From positions 62,001-126,000 of the forward strand of contig CAXXTS010000004.1 in assembly GCA_963676345.2 (NCBI GenBank): DNA of 64,000 nucleotides, given 5' to 3'. Position numbers and translations under genes: made by a program. Below, one piece after another: positions 45,047 to 57,111 of the stretch (its first letter is position 1; each line of letters starts with the position of its first letter). The notes beneath the pieces were generated by a model that worked only from the letters and a program-made list of their open reading frames with translations, did no database searches and was not told where the DNA came from. The DNA comes from G963665925 sp963676345. Lineage in GTDB: Bacteria > Bacillota > Clostridia > Peptostreptococcales > Acidaminobacteraceae.

Positions 45047-45565
45047 TTAGACAGGCCTTTCCCAGTACTGAACTTGATTTTTCCCATTATGTTTGGCCTT
45101 ATAGAGCAGTTTATCCACATCGTTGATAAAGTCGTATAGGCTTGCATATGTAATATGGGGACTAAAAGTATTGGTTCCCATACTCACGGTTACATGTATG
45201 GCTTCTTTTCCTATTTTAAAAGTATGGGCTTCAATAGCTTTACGTAATTTTTCGGAAATGACAACTGCATCTTTAAGTGTGGTATGGGCAAAAATCAGGG
45301 CAAACTCTTCTCCACCATAGCGCGCAGCAAAATCCTTTTTCCGAATAGACTTTTGAATAATACTTGCCAGTTCTTTTAAAATTTGATCCCCTGTCAGGTG
45401 GCCATAGGTATCATTGATGCCTTTGAAATTATCGATGTCTATAAGGGTCAAACTGATTGGAAAGTTATTTTTTATAGCATGGTATTTCAAATTGTCGAAA
45501 TACGTATAGAAGGATTGATGATTGCTTAAGTCTGTCAGATAATCTGTAGTCGCCATACGTTCCAA
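45047..45565 (-). CDS. GGDEF domain, 3' half of a split diguanylate cyclase
   Basis: 172 residues making a complete GGDEF domain: ATTDYLTDLSNHQSF at the start, GINDTYGHLTGD, the active-site RYGGEEFALIF and the inhibitory RxxD (RKKD) five residues before it. It should make c-di-GMP if folded and expressed. It is in the same frame as the membrane-domain ORF just upstream, separated by one TAG at 45581-45583. The linker EKNIELERMATTDYL is typical of an uninterrupted protein. No good ribosome site precedes ATG 45565, so independent translation is doubtful. Confidence 0.8.
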   Translation of the reverse strand: MERMATTDYLTDLSNHQSFYTYFDNLKYHAIKNNFPISLTLIDIDNFKGINDTYGHLTGDQILKELASIIQKSIRKKDFAARYGGEEFALIFAHTTLKDAVVISEKLRKAIEAHTFKIGKEAIHVTVSMGTNTFSPHITYASLYDFINDVDKLLYKAKHNGKNQVQYWERPV

Positions 45566-45580
45566 CTCTATATTCTTTTC

Positions 45581-46141
45581 CTAAAGAGACTCATAGTAAT
45601 ACTGACGCTCGAGATGTATTTCTTTTATCTGTCTAAATAGGATTTCAATAAACCATGTAATAATAAACAACATGCTAATTTCAAATACAATCTCAAGAGT
45701 AGTCCATCCAGCCCTCTGCTCTAAAAAGAGGTATAAAATACCATAATACATAGCCGGGTATAGGGCAAAAACCCACGGTTTCTTTCCTTGATACCTTATC
45801 CCCTGAATAAGGACATAAAGATAGAACATAGAAAATAAATCATGTCCATTTAGCCACTGAATGTATACAAACCATGATAAAAAAAGGCCGTCGAGAGCTG
45901 TTGCCAGTCTACTTGGACAAATTGGAAGTGCTTCATTTCTAAAAATACTGCGGTTGATATATCCACTTATTTTTATCGCCACAAAAATAGTATATAGTAT
46001 TGCAAGCAAGCTCATCATTGTCGGTCCACTCATACTGAACATGGGAAATGCCACATTTAACAGCACCAGTACAAGTACGAGCTGAAGGGCTATGTACATC
46101 TCCTCAATGAGCTTTTTTTCATGCATTGATAGAGTAATCAC
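45581..46141 (-). CDS. Six-helix membrane domain, 5' half of a split diguanylate cyclase
   Basis: 186 residues from a GTG at 46141, chosen because CAGGAGG lies just upstream; the open frame continues further without a site. About six membrane helices are visible (for example ALQLVLVLVLLNVAFPMF and IVFEISMLFIITWFIEILF), followed by a cytoplasmic helix (RQIKEIHLERQYYYESL) that leads into the TAG at 45581. The coding frame resumes directly into the GGDEF domain, so this is the sensor half of one gene. It is a pseudogene unless the stop is read through or is a sequence error. Confidence 0.8.
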   Translation of the reverse strand: MITLSMHEKKLIEEMYIALQLVLVLVLLNVAFPMFSMSGPTMMSLLAILYTIFVAIKISGYINRSIFRNEALPICPSRLATALDGLFLSWFVYIQWLNGHDLFSMFYLYVLIQGIRYQGKKPWVFALYPAMYYGILYLFLEQRAGWTTLEIVFEISMLFIITWFIEILFRQIKEIHLERQYYYESL

Positions 46142-46326
46142 CGTTACCTCCTGTTTATTGAGAATAATTATCATCAGCATCGTTGACAGCTTATATGAAT
46201 TTTGAATCGTTGTCAACATATGCCCTTAAACAGAAGGTTTTTTTACACTTGCCTGTATACAAGGTCTACTGAATATAGAAGTGGCGCCTTCTCACTTTTG
46301 ACATCCCCTCTTCCTCTTTTCCAAAA

Positions 46327-46362
46327 TAAAATACACAGAAATCATAAAGATTTCTGTGTATT
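46327..46362 (-). terminator. Intrinsic terminator after nrdJ
   Basis: AATACACAGAAATC / GATTTCTGTGTATT with loop TTTAT, followed by TTATTTTGG on the minus strand, about 60 bp past the nrdJ stop. Confidence 0.85.
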
Positions 46363-46424
46363 CCCGTTTTTATTATTATATTGTGATTGGCATCATATCA
46401 AACTGTATAAGGCCTGTCTGACCG

Positions 46425-48785
46425 CTATCGAACAGGACACGCGCCTGACTCACAACCGTCTGTTCCTATATCAAACTCAGTTTCTTCCTTTTCGAACTTC
46501 GCGATCAACGAAGGTCTGAAGGCATGCATTTTTTCTTTTCGATTAATATATTCTTCTTCATCAATAGCCTCATAAGGTAGAAGCTCATAGAAGTTATCAT
46601 CTAGTGATAGGAAAGATAATGCTACTGTATCATCCCAGTTATTCCATACCCATTCTTCAACCGCTTCCCACTCATGCTCACGAACATGTACCGTAATCGA
46701 GCAGTTGTGATCCACATAGTTTTCCATGAACATTTTGTAATTTTCAAGCTGTTCAAGAGCAGAAACATCATATTTCGTTGTCCCCTCTGGTGCCTTAACA
46801 GGAAACTCAACCACTTTTGTTGAACAAGTCTCCCAGTCCTGACCGACTTCAGGGAATACAGGATAACCCAGTTCTTCACACACCTTAACCAATGGATCAT
46901 CTGCTGAAATTCGAACACGACGAATGTAGTATGGAGAGTGTGAATAATGAACACCACTCGATACAGTCGGCAGCTGCGAGAGCGTTCCTTCTGGTTTAAC
47001 AGTCGTAACAAGAAGGGGTTCTGTCGTACCAAGCTCATTTGCAAATGCTTTTGCTTCATTGTTTGCTACAGCGCGCAGTTTTCTCAGAAGACTGGCTTGC
47101 TCATCACGTGTCAGTTTTGTTGCATTTACAAGATCTTGCCAACCTGTCATAGAACAACCAATCAGCTTATCTCGCTGCTGGACTTTGTCCCAATTATTCA
47201 GTTCGAGTTCAACACATGTCATTCTATAACCCGCACGTGCTGAGAGGCGCTGCGCCTTAAATAGACCTTCTTGATCTAGTGTTCCATCTGGATTCACAAA
47301 GGCAAAAACATTAACAGTTGTCAGGTTACAAAGACCTTTAGAATCTAGTAATATTTCGCCACATGGATTTACACCATTGAAGTTCGGGCGACGCTTTTCG
47401 CCGGCTTCTGCATTTACCCAGCCTGGTTCACCTGAGTAACGCATGCGCTCAAGCTGCCAGTGAAGGCGCTCACGCGTTGGCTTTCTCTTATAGTAAATCG
47501 AGTTATTAGACATTTGACGATGAAGCAGTTCTCTATTTACTTCCCACTTGCCGTCAACTTGCTTATAAAGATGTGTTTTAGCATCAATTGCTTCGTTGTC
47601 ATCCTGATCGACTAGTACGATTTCTGCTGTACGTCGTACACCACCAACTACAACATTTTCGCCAATGATGTTTGCAACATCAAGAGCATCAATTGGCTTA
47701 AGCTTAATACGTTTCTTCTCATCTTGTGCACCATCACGCATACCAGCTTTCTTAACAACGCGGCTGATTTTTTCAAACATATTCTTAAGACTAGCATGTC
47801 CAGAAGCTGTACCACCAAATGTTTTAAGCTTCTCACCCTTAGGACGAACGTGATCGTAATCTACGATAACTGTCTTGATATTTCTGTACTCATTGCTATA
47901 TAGCAGTTTGAAGAAGTAATCTAATGACTGAACCCAGCCCTCTTTACTATCGCCAACCGTAATTTTTACTGTATTGTTGTAGAAGAACTCAAGACTTGTA
48001 CTATCTTCTCTCTCTGAACGAGGGATAGCCGTATAGTCCTTATGTATCAATTCATAATCGACTCTTACCTTCGGCATCTGTTCAACATCATCATTCAAAA
48101 TACGTACACCAACACCTGAACCTACCATTAAGAGATAGAAGATGTCTCTGAAGGAATCAAAGCTGTCTATAATCTGGAATGAACAGTTATAATTAGACAT
48201 TGGATAATGACCAGATACTGGTGTTTGTCCAACCCAGAATGTACGTCCAGAAAGGAACTGTCTCAGGTTGAAAATGTTGTCGTACAGTTCTTCTGCTTCC
48301 TGTCTTGATGTAGGTGCAAGGCTACAGTTATATTCAACAGCTCTGCGTACTGTTTCCCACCAAAATTCACGACGCTTTTCTTCAGGCAGATATCTTGAAT
48401 ATGTTCTGTAATATACAAAACTTCCTAGCTGAGTCATCGGTGAGTCGGCGTGCTTGTATTTGCTGATAAAATCATCTGTAAGAATTCTATCTTTATCTTT
48501 ACGCTTTGTACGTGTCTTATCTTGTTCATTTCTGTAAATAATATAACGCTTTGCAACGTCTTTTCTCGGGCTTGCCATTAAGGAGAACTCTACCATGTCC
48601 TGTAGTTCCTCAACCTCAACAGTATCCTTTTCATCTACCATCTTATGAATTTCATCTGAAATAAGTAAGCTGAGCTCAGGATCTATCCCTGTCTCAGTTT
48701 CACGCATTGCCATTTCAATGGCCCGTTGTATTTTCTCTTTGTTGAAATCCGTTAGACGACCATCTCTCTTGATGACTTGTACCAT
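46425..48785 (-). CDS. nrdJ: Adenosylcobalamin-dependent ribonucleotide reductase (class II)
   Basis: Makes deoxyribonucleotides without oxygen or an iron cofactor, using coenzyme B12. It has 786 residues. An N-terminal ATP-cone (VIKRDGRLTDFNKEKIQRAI) should sense dATP/ATP. Active-site cysteines lie in SNYNCSF and GVNPCGEILLDSKGLCNL (radical cysteine and partner), and the C-terminal redox pair is CESGACPVR. The size and motifs resemble the monomeric Lactobacillus-type enzyme. The ATG at 48785 follows GGTGGAG. Two NrdR boxes and three DnaA boxes lie upstream. Confidence 0.93.
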   Translation of the reverse strand: MVQVIKRDGRLTDFNKEKIQRAIEMAMRETETGIDPELSLLISDEIHKMVDEKDTVEVEELQDMVEFSLMASPRKDVAKRYIIYRNEQDKTRTKRKDKDRILTDDFISKYKHADSPMTQLGSFVYYRTYSRYLPEEKRREFWWETVRRAVEYNCSLAPTSRQEAEELYDNIFNLRQFLSGRTFWVGQTPVSGHYPMSNYNCSFQIIDSFDSFRDIFYLLMVGSGVGVRILNDDVEQMPKVRVDYELIHKDYTAIPRSEREDSTSLEFFYNNTVKITVGDSKEGWVQSLDYFFKLLYSNEYRNIKTVIVDYDHVRPKGEKLKTFGGTASGHASLKNMFEKISRVVKKAGMRDGAQDEKKRIKLKPIDALDVANIIGENVVVGGVRRTAEIVLVDQDDNEAIDAKTHLYKQVDGKWEVNRELLHRQMSNNSIYYKRKPTRERLHWQLERMRYSGEPGWVNAEAGEKRRPNFNGVNPCGEILLDSKGLCNLTTVNVFAFVNPDGTLDQEGLFKAQRLSARAGYRMTCVELELNNWDKVQQRDKLIGCSMTGWQDLVNATKLTRDEQASLLRKLRAVANNEAKAFANELGTTEPLLVTTVKPEGTLSQLPTVSSGVHYSHSPYYIRRVRISADDPLVKVCEELGYPVFPEVGQDWETCSTKVVEFPVKAPEGTTKYDVSALEQLENYKMFMENYVDHNCSITVHVREHEWEAVEEWVWNNWDDTVALSFLSLDDNFYELLPYEAIDEEEYINRKEKMHAFRPSLIAKFEKEETEFDIGTDGCESGACPVR

Positions 48786-48824
48786 TTGCACTCCACCTTT
48801 TCTATGCTTAAATTTATTAAATCG

Positions 48825-48855
48825 TTATCCACACGTTATCCACATGTTATTCACA
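48825..48855. promoter_or_regulatory. Three phased DnaA boxes upstream of nrdJ
   Basis: TTATCCACA at 48825-48833 and 48836-48844, and TTATTCACA at 48847-48855, all in the same orientation and exactly 11 bp apart. All match TTATNCACA. They lie 40-70 bp before the nrdJ start, in the probable 5' leader or downstream promoter DNA. Confidence 0.75.
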
Positions 48856-48859
48856 CAAT

Positions 48860-48875
48860 ACACAATATATAGTGT
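48860..48875. promoter_or_regulatory. NrdR box 1
   Basis: ACACAATATATAGTGT, an almost perfect palindrome that matches the NrdR consensus (ACACWATATATWGTGT). It overlaps a candidate -10 for nrdJ (TATATA; upstream TTGAAA about 19 bp away). Confidence 0.85.
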
Positions 48876-48901
48876 TATTAGCCGGATTATTTTCAATCTG
48901 A

Positions 48902-48917
48902 ACACAATATATTGTAG
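48902..48917. promoter_or_regulatory. NrdR box 2
   Basis: ACACAATATATTGTAG, 42 bp (four helical turns) from box 1. Paired boxes on one DNA face are the known arrangement for NrdR repression. Confidence 0.8.
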
Positions 48918-49021
48918 CATTAAACTCACTTAATCTCAATGTGAAAATTGTCCTTACCTGACCTAATCTTTAACAAAATCATTGGATTCATTTCAATTTT
49001 TGTTCTTTCTCCATAAACTCA

Positions 49022-49083
49022 AAATGAAAAACTGCCAAAAATATCCCTCTAATCCGCTCAGAAGGGAATTGGCAGTTTTGATA
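49022..49083 (-). terminator. Intrinsic terminator after the thioredoxin-like gene
   Basis: Outer arms AAAACTGCCAA / TTGGCAGTTTT enclose a TCCCTTCTGAG...GAGGGATA secondary stem; the minus strand continues TTCATTTT. Confidence 0.75.
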
Positions 49084-49106
49084 TTACCCTTAATTCTGTA
49101 TACTTT

Positions 49107-49604
49107 TTATAAGATTTCTATAAGTTCTTCTAGTGTATCCAGTAAATACTTCCCATTACGATAGTCTCTTTTTACAACAATTCGCTTGACTTGATCGTCA
49201 CCAGACTCTACAGCTTTCACTGCTTTTGGCTTTTCAAGAAAAAAACCTTTGGCTTGGTAGTCATCATCCACAGATATAAATGTTGGAATCCTTGCTGATC
49301 CATCAGGCGTTAATGTTCCCAAAATTTCTTCATTACCTTCTCGAGGTAGAATTTTATATTCAATATTTGAATTGGTTTGCGCTAGTATTTCAAGCGCTGC
49401 AATATTGATAACACAATCCGGACACCATACTTCTCCAAAAACCAAAACTTGGGCTTTTTTGATTTTATTTAATGCACTTTTCAACTCATCTGTTAAAGCA
49501 TCTGAGGATAACTGTAAAAATGCTTCTACTTTATCCACATACTCCCCATCGTTTAGGTGCATAAACTTGTCGAAATCATATCCCTGATTATAAAGTGTCT
49601 TCAT
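49107..49604 (-). CDS. Thioredoxin-family protein
   Basis: 165 residues with a thioredoxin-like fold. The active site is WCPDC (C61 and C64) in VLVFGEVWCPDCVINIAALE, and the cis-proline region is SARIPTFISVDDD. An N-terminal helix of about 45 residues precedes the fold, as in thioredoxin-like proteins I recall as the Thioredoxin_9 group. It lies next to nrdJ but in its own unit (terminator at 49022-49083). Disulfide reduction, perhaps for ribonucleotide reductase, is inference. The start follows GAGGAGG. Confidence 0.85.
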   Translation of the reverse strand: MKTLYNQGYDFDKFMHLNDGEYVDKVEAFLQLSSDALTDELKSALNKIKKAQVLVFGEVWCPDCVINIAALEILAQTNSNIEYKILPREGNEEILGTLTPDGSARIPTFISVDDDYQAKGFFLEKPKAVKAVESGDDQVKRIVVKRDYRNGKYLLDTLEELIEIL

Positions 49605-49803
49605 AATGATACCTCCTCATGACCTATTGAAGACCTGATACATCTATTTTACCAGAAAATTTATGCTCTTCTAGTGAATTCCTAAAATATGAATCTCTGT
49701 AGTGTGTTCTGCAAACGCATTTACAGGTACTGCGCCTCAGTTGCTCACTTTTTAAACCGACACAAAACCATTTTTTCAGTTGATAAACAGTTTACTATAA
49801 GAG

Positions 49804-49970
49804 ATGCTCGGTGCAACCTCTGGTTGCCCATTTTCTAAACTAATAAAATATATTTCCTTACTTATCATAGAAATGCACGGTGCAACCTTTGGTTGCCCGT
49901 TTTCTAAACTAATAAAATATATTTCCTTACTTATCATAGAAATGCACGGTGCAACCTTTGGTTGCCCATG
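49804..49970. repeat. 69-bp direct repeats (two full copies plus a third partial)
   Basis: Units begin at 49804, 49873 and 49942. Each starts ATGCACGGTGCAACC-TTTGGTTGCCC with a GCAACC/GGTTGC mini-hairpin, then AT-rich sequence. The third copy breaks off after GGTTGCCCA and passes into GTCGCTAAGCGCGCC and the long hairpin. No coding potential. The area 49605-49803 shows nothing further. Confidence 0.88.
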
Positions 49971-49988
49971 TCGCTAAGCGCGCCATAT

Positions 49989-50052
49989 ACGTGTAAATAG
50001 GAAACGGCTCAGTTTTGTGCAAGCACAACTGAACCGTTTCCTATTTACACGT
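49989..50052. repeat. Long hairpin element 2
   Basis: 26-bp arms starting ACGTGTAAATAGGAAACGG (one mismatch) around TTGTGCAAGCAC. On the minus strand it follows the tRNA-Leu terminator by 26 nt, with TTTTGCGTAAAAGCAAAG between, and is followed by TATATGGCGCGCTTAGCGAC. The flanks match element 1 while the stem sequence does not. Confidence 0.85.
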
Positions 50053-50078
50053 GCATTTCTTTGCTTTTACGCAAAATA

Positions 50079-50105
50079 AAAAGTCTAGATATGATCTAGA
50101 CTTTT
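50079..50105 (-). terminator. Terminator after tRNA-Leu
   Basis: AAAAGTCTAGATC / ATATCTAGACTTTT followed by TATTTTGCG on the minus strand; end of the rRNA/tRNA unit. Confidence 0.88.
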
Positions 50106-50109
50106 CGTT

Positions 50110-50194
50110 TGGTGCGGGTGGAGGGACTTGAACCCCCACGTCTATTGACACTAGAACCTAAATCTAGCGCGTCTGCCAATTCCGCCACACCCGC
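50110..50194 (-). tRNA. tRNA-Leu (anticodon TAG)
   Basis: 85-nt class II tRNA with acceptor GCGGGTG/CACCCGC, anticodon loop TTTAGGT (TAG), a long variable arm (GTGTCAATAGACGT), T-arm GGGGG-TTCAAGT-CCCTC, discriminator A and encoded CCA. Confidence 0.95.
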
Positions 50195-50210
50195 ATGTGT
50201 GTTTTTTATT

Positions 50211-50240
50211 CAAAATAAAAATTCTGCCGCGAAGCAGAAT
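50211..50240 (-). terminator. Hairpin with U-run between 5S rRNA and tRNA-Leu
   Basis: ATTCTGC-TTCGC-GGCAGAAT followed by TTTTATTTTG on the minus strand. It looks like a full intrinsic terminator placed before the last tRNA of the operon. Confidence 0.75.
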
Positions 50241-50274
50241 AAATATTCTCGCTTTCGCGATAAATGTTAAATGA

Positions 50275-50392
50275 AACCGGCGACGACCTACTCTCCCAGG
50301 GGGCTGCCCCCCAAGTACCATCGGCGCTGAAAAGCTTAACTGCTGTGTTCGGAATGGGAACAGGTGTGACCTTTTCGCCATCATCACCGGAT
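50275..50392 (-). rRNA. rrf: 5S ribosomal RNA
   Basis: About 117 nt on the minus strand with the conserved CACACCTGTTCCCATTCCGA and GGGAGAGTAGGTCG segments; the terminal stem is CCGGTGATG/TCGTCGCCGG. End positions are accurate to a few bases. Confidence 0.95.
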
Positions 50393-50475
50393 TTCATTTT
50401 AAAGGATTGCTCCTTCAAAACTGCACATGATCTTAAAAGACATTTGTTTCACTTTGGTTTTGACCCAAATTCTTA

Positions 50476-53396
<2,921 letters not shown>

Positions 53397-53703
53397 TTTT
53401 TATCGTACAATCTGCTTCGCGGCTCTTCGTTGCTCGGCTTCGCTTAGTCAGTTGCGTATATTATACGCGCCTTCCTTCACTCACCCGTGCGCCTCGATCC
53501 ACTCGCATCTTGAACGCTCCTAATAACTGTTCTTTGATTATTAATCAATGAGTATTTATAATTCGAGTTTGAGTTTTGTTTACCTCAGTGAAACTGTATC
53601 TAACCCTTTTCTTAAAACTTAGTTTCAATATTTTGGTTTGATACGTTTTCGTCTTCTAATTCATATGCAGTTTTCAAGGTGCAATTAAATAAAAATGTTT
53701 AAG
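53397..53703 (-). other. 16S-23S spacer, 23S side
   Basis: Lies between tRNA-Ile and 23S. It contains an AT-rich part with CAAAGAACA-type sequence resembling rRNA antitermination (boxA-like) leaders, and a GC-rich hairpin area near 53410-53450. No further tRNA was found. Confidence 0.5.
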
Positions 53704-53780
<77 letters not shown>

Positions 53781-53820
53781 ACTTTTCATTTTTATCGTTT
53801 TAAGAGACTTGCGGTCTCTC

Positions 53821-53838
53821 AAAATTAAACAGTATAGA
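53821..53838 (-). other. 16S processing stalk, 3' arm
   Basis: This 18-nt segment is the exact complement of 55510-55527 on the other side of 16S. The two would pair in the precursor to form the RNase III cleavage stalk. Confidence 0.8.
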
Positions 53839-53843
53839 GTACG

Positions 53844-55385
<1,542 letters not shown>

Positions 55386-55509
55386 AAAATTGTTTCAAAT
55401 GTTTTTGATCGCTCAGATGAATCTGACTAATTAATCATTATCATCCGTTACGAATCTTTGGTGCATCTAGACCTTGTCTTGATGCGGTAAAAGAATTGAA
55501 CGTGTTAAT

Positions 55510-55527
55510 TCTATACTGTTTAATTTT
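55510..55527 (-). other. 16S processing stalk, 5' arm
   Basis: Exactly complementary over 18 bp to 53821-53838 downstream of 16S; together they form the precursor stem. Confidence 0.8.
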
Positions 55528-55592
55528 CAAAGACCGGAAATCCAACAATTTAATGTTAAATTTGTATTTCGCCACCAATCGGCGACTCACTT

Positions 55593-55622
55593 ATCATAAC
55601 ATTATTTATTATTCTCTGTCAA
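55593..55622 (-). promoter_or_regulatory. rRNA promoter P2
   Basis: TTGACA (55617-55622), 18-nt spacer, TATGAT (55593-55598). Confidence 0.7.
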
Positions 55623-55739
55623 GCATTATTTTAAACATTTTTTTAAGCTTTTTTTCAATCTTTAGAAAACCGTCGAAAGCTAGTGTTTTCAATGCTTGTG
55701 TTGAATTATTTGCGTCCCGCGTTCGTGCGGTACTTGACT

Positions 55740-55768
55740 ATAATAGCATCCTATAAGGGATGCGTCAA
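55740..55768 (-). promoter_or_regulatory. rRNA promoter P1
   Basis: TTGACG (55763-55768), 17-nt spacer, TATTAT (55740-55745), about 145 bp upstream of P2. The tandem arrangement is normal for rRNA operons. Confidence 0.75.
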
Positions 55769-55867
55769 CCTATTTTGTTAAAGAAGTAATATTCAGTCTA
55801 TTTAACCATTCTTCTTCTATAATATGGAAAGATTACAGGCATGCTTTTCTTTTGAAATAATGTAAAA

Positions 55868-55898
55868 AACAAGAGATCATGGTTTTTGATCTCTTGCT
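55868..55898 (-). terminator. Intrinsic terminator downstream of dus
   Basis: GCAAGAGATC / GATCTCTTG around AAAAACCAT, followed by TTTTTTAC on the minus strand, 200 bp past the dus stop. Confidence 0.8.
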
Positions 55899-56097
55899 CT
55901 AAATATCCTTCGCACATCAATGACTCTTATCTATATTCCGTGTTAGGCTTTAGCCCTATGTTATTCTTAGAAACACACTTCTCATGCTTATAGTTTCATT
56001 ATAGAAAGAACATGCTTTTATCTTTTCGTCTTTTTAAAGTGAAGTCCACTTTAAATAAGGGGCTTACATGTCAAACGTATCCACTTAAATATATCTT

Positions 56098-57054
56098 TTA
56101 ACCTAGTATACTTAAAAGAAGCCTTCTTATCGTGTCTGGATCTGTCGCTCTGTTTATTTCATTACGAACCACTCCACCACCGCGTATGCCTTTTAGATAC
56201 CAAGCAGCATGCTTTCGCATTTCCAACACACCAATATGCTCGCCTTTATAGGCGATAAGAAGCTCAAAATGCCTAAGGGCCTCTTTCACTTTTTCTTCTG
56301 GTGTTGGTTTTGGGAGCTTCTCACCGGTTTTAAGATAATGTGAAACCTGATTAAGCAACCAAGGATTTCCCTGCGCACCTCTTGCAATCATGAGCGCATC
56401 ACAATTTGTTTGTTCTTTCATATTAACAGCATCTTCTATACTGAATATATCTCCGTTACCAATGACAGGCACGCTAACTGCATCTTTAACCGACTTAATA
56501 ATAGACCAATCCGCCTGTCCGGTATAAAACTGATCACGCGTCCTACCATGAACTGCAATTGCCGCTGCACCTGCCGCCTCTGCACGAAATGCTATATCAA
56601 CAGCATTTACAGATTCTGCGTCCCACCCTTTTCGAATTTTAACTGTCACGGGTTTAGAAGACGCATCTACTACTGCTTTTATAATTTTTTCAGCCAGTTC
56701 GGGGGTCTTCATCAGTGCTGATCCGTCACCATTATTTACAATCTTAGGTGCTGGACACCCCATGTTGATATCAATAATATCATGATTGTGATCGTCTATT
56801 TGAGTAACGACCTGGCCCATAATTTCCGGATCAGATCCGAAAATCTGAAGTGCAACTGGACGCTCCTTCTCTTCAATTTTCATAATACGGGCTGTTTTTT
56901 TATCCTTATAATAGAGGGCTTTGGCACTAACCATTTCTGTAACAAGAAGGCCAACACCGTATTCTTTGCATATAATTCTAAACGGCAAGTCTGTCACACC
57001 AGCCATTGGACCAAGAATAACCGGACTGGATAACTCCAAATCACCAATTTTCAT
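56098..57054 (-). CDS. dusB: tRNA-dihydrouridine synthase (DusB-like)
   Basis: FMN enzyme that reduces uridines in the tRNA D-loop. It has 318 residues: PVILGPMAGVTDLPFRI at the start, QIFGSDPEIMGQV, the active-site cysteine in DINMGCPAPKIVNNGDGSAL, KIRKGWD, and HGRTRDQFYTGQADW with IGNGDIFSIED. The start at 57054 follows AAAGGGTG, with a wide spacing; an ATG at 57075 is possible but has no site. The gene lies downstream of coaX and birA. Confidence 0.93.
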   Translation of the reverse strand: MKIGDLELSSPVILGPMAGVTDLPFRIICKEYGVGLLVTEMVSAKALYYKDKKTARIMKIEEKERPVALQIFGSDPEIMGQVVTQIDDHNHDIIDINMGCPAPKIVNNGDGSALMKTPELAEKIIKAVVDASSKPVTVKIRKGWDAESVNAVDIAFRAEAAGAAAIAVHGRTRDQFYTGQADWSIIKSVKDAVSVPVIGNGDIFSIEDAVNMKEQTNCDALMIARGAQGNPWLLNQVSHYLKTGEKLPKPTPEEKVKEALRHFELLIAYKGEHIGVLEMRKHAAWYLKGIRGGGVVRNEINRATDPDTIRRLLLSILG

Positions 57055-57111
57055 AGCTTGTGTACACCCTTTCATTTTATCTAAAAAATAAAGAACCAGA
57101 TAGACTGGCTC

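Larger units (their letters stand above)
55386..56097 (-). other. rRNA leader/promoter region and gene-free gap to dus
   Basis: 55386-55600 is the transcribed rRNA leader. It includes the 5' processing arm (55510-55527) and a TCTTTGAAAATTAA stretch like an antitermination site. Promoters lie at 55593-55622 and 55740-55768, and a terminator of the dus unit at 55868-55898. In 55900-56097 I found no gene or RNA I can name. Confidence 0.65.

Noticed and set aside
48825..48855. Cluster of DnaA boxes as a chromosome origin
   Set aside because: Only three boxes, no dnaA, dnaN or AT-rich unwinding element beside them, and the position is the leader of nrdJ next to NrdR boxes.
49804..49970. CRISPR-like array
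   Set aside because: The units are tandem 69-bp repeats with identical 'spacers' and no cas genes; it is an ordinary direct repeat.
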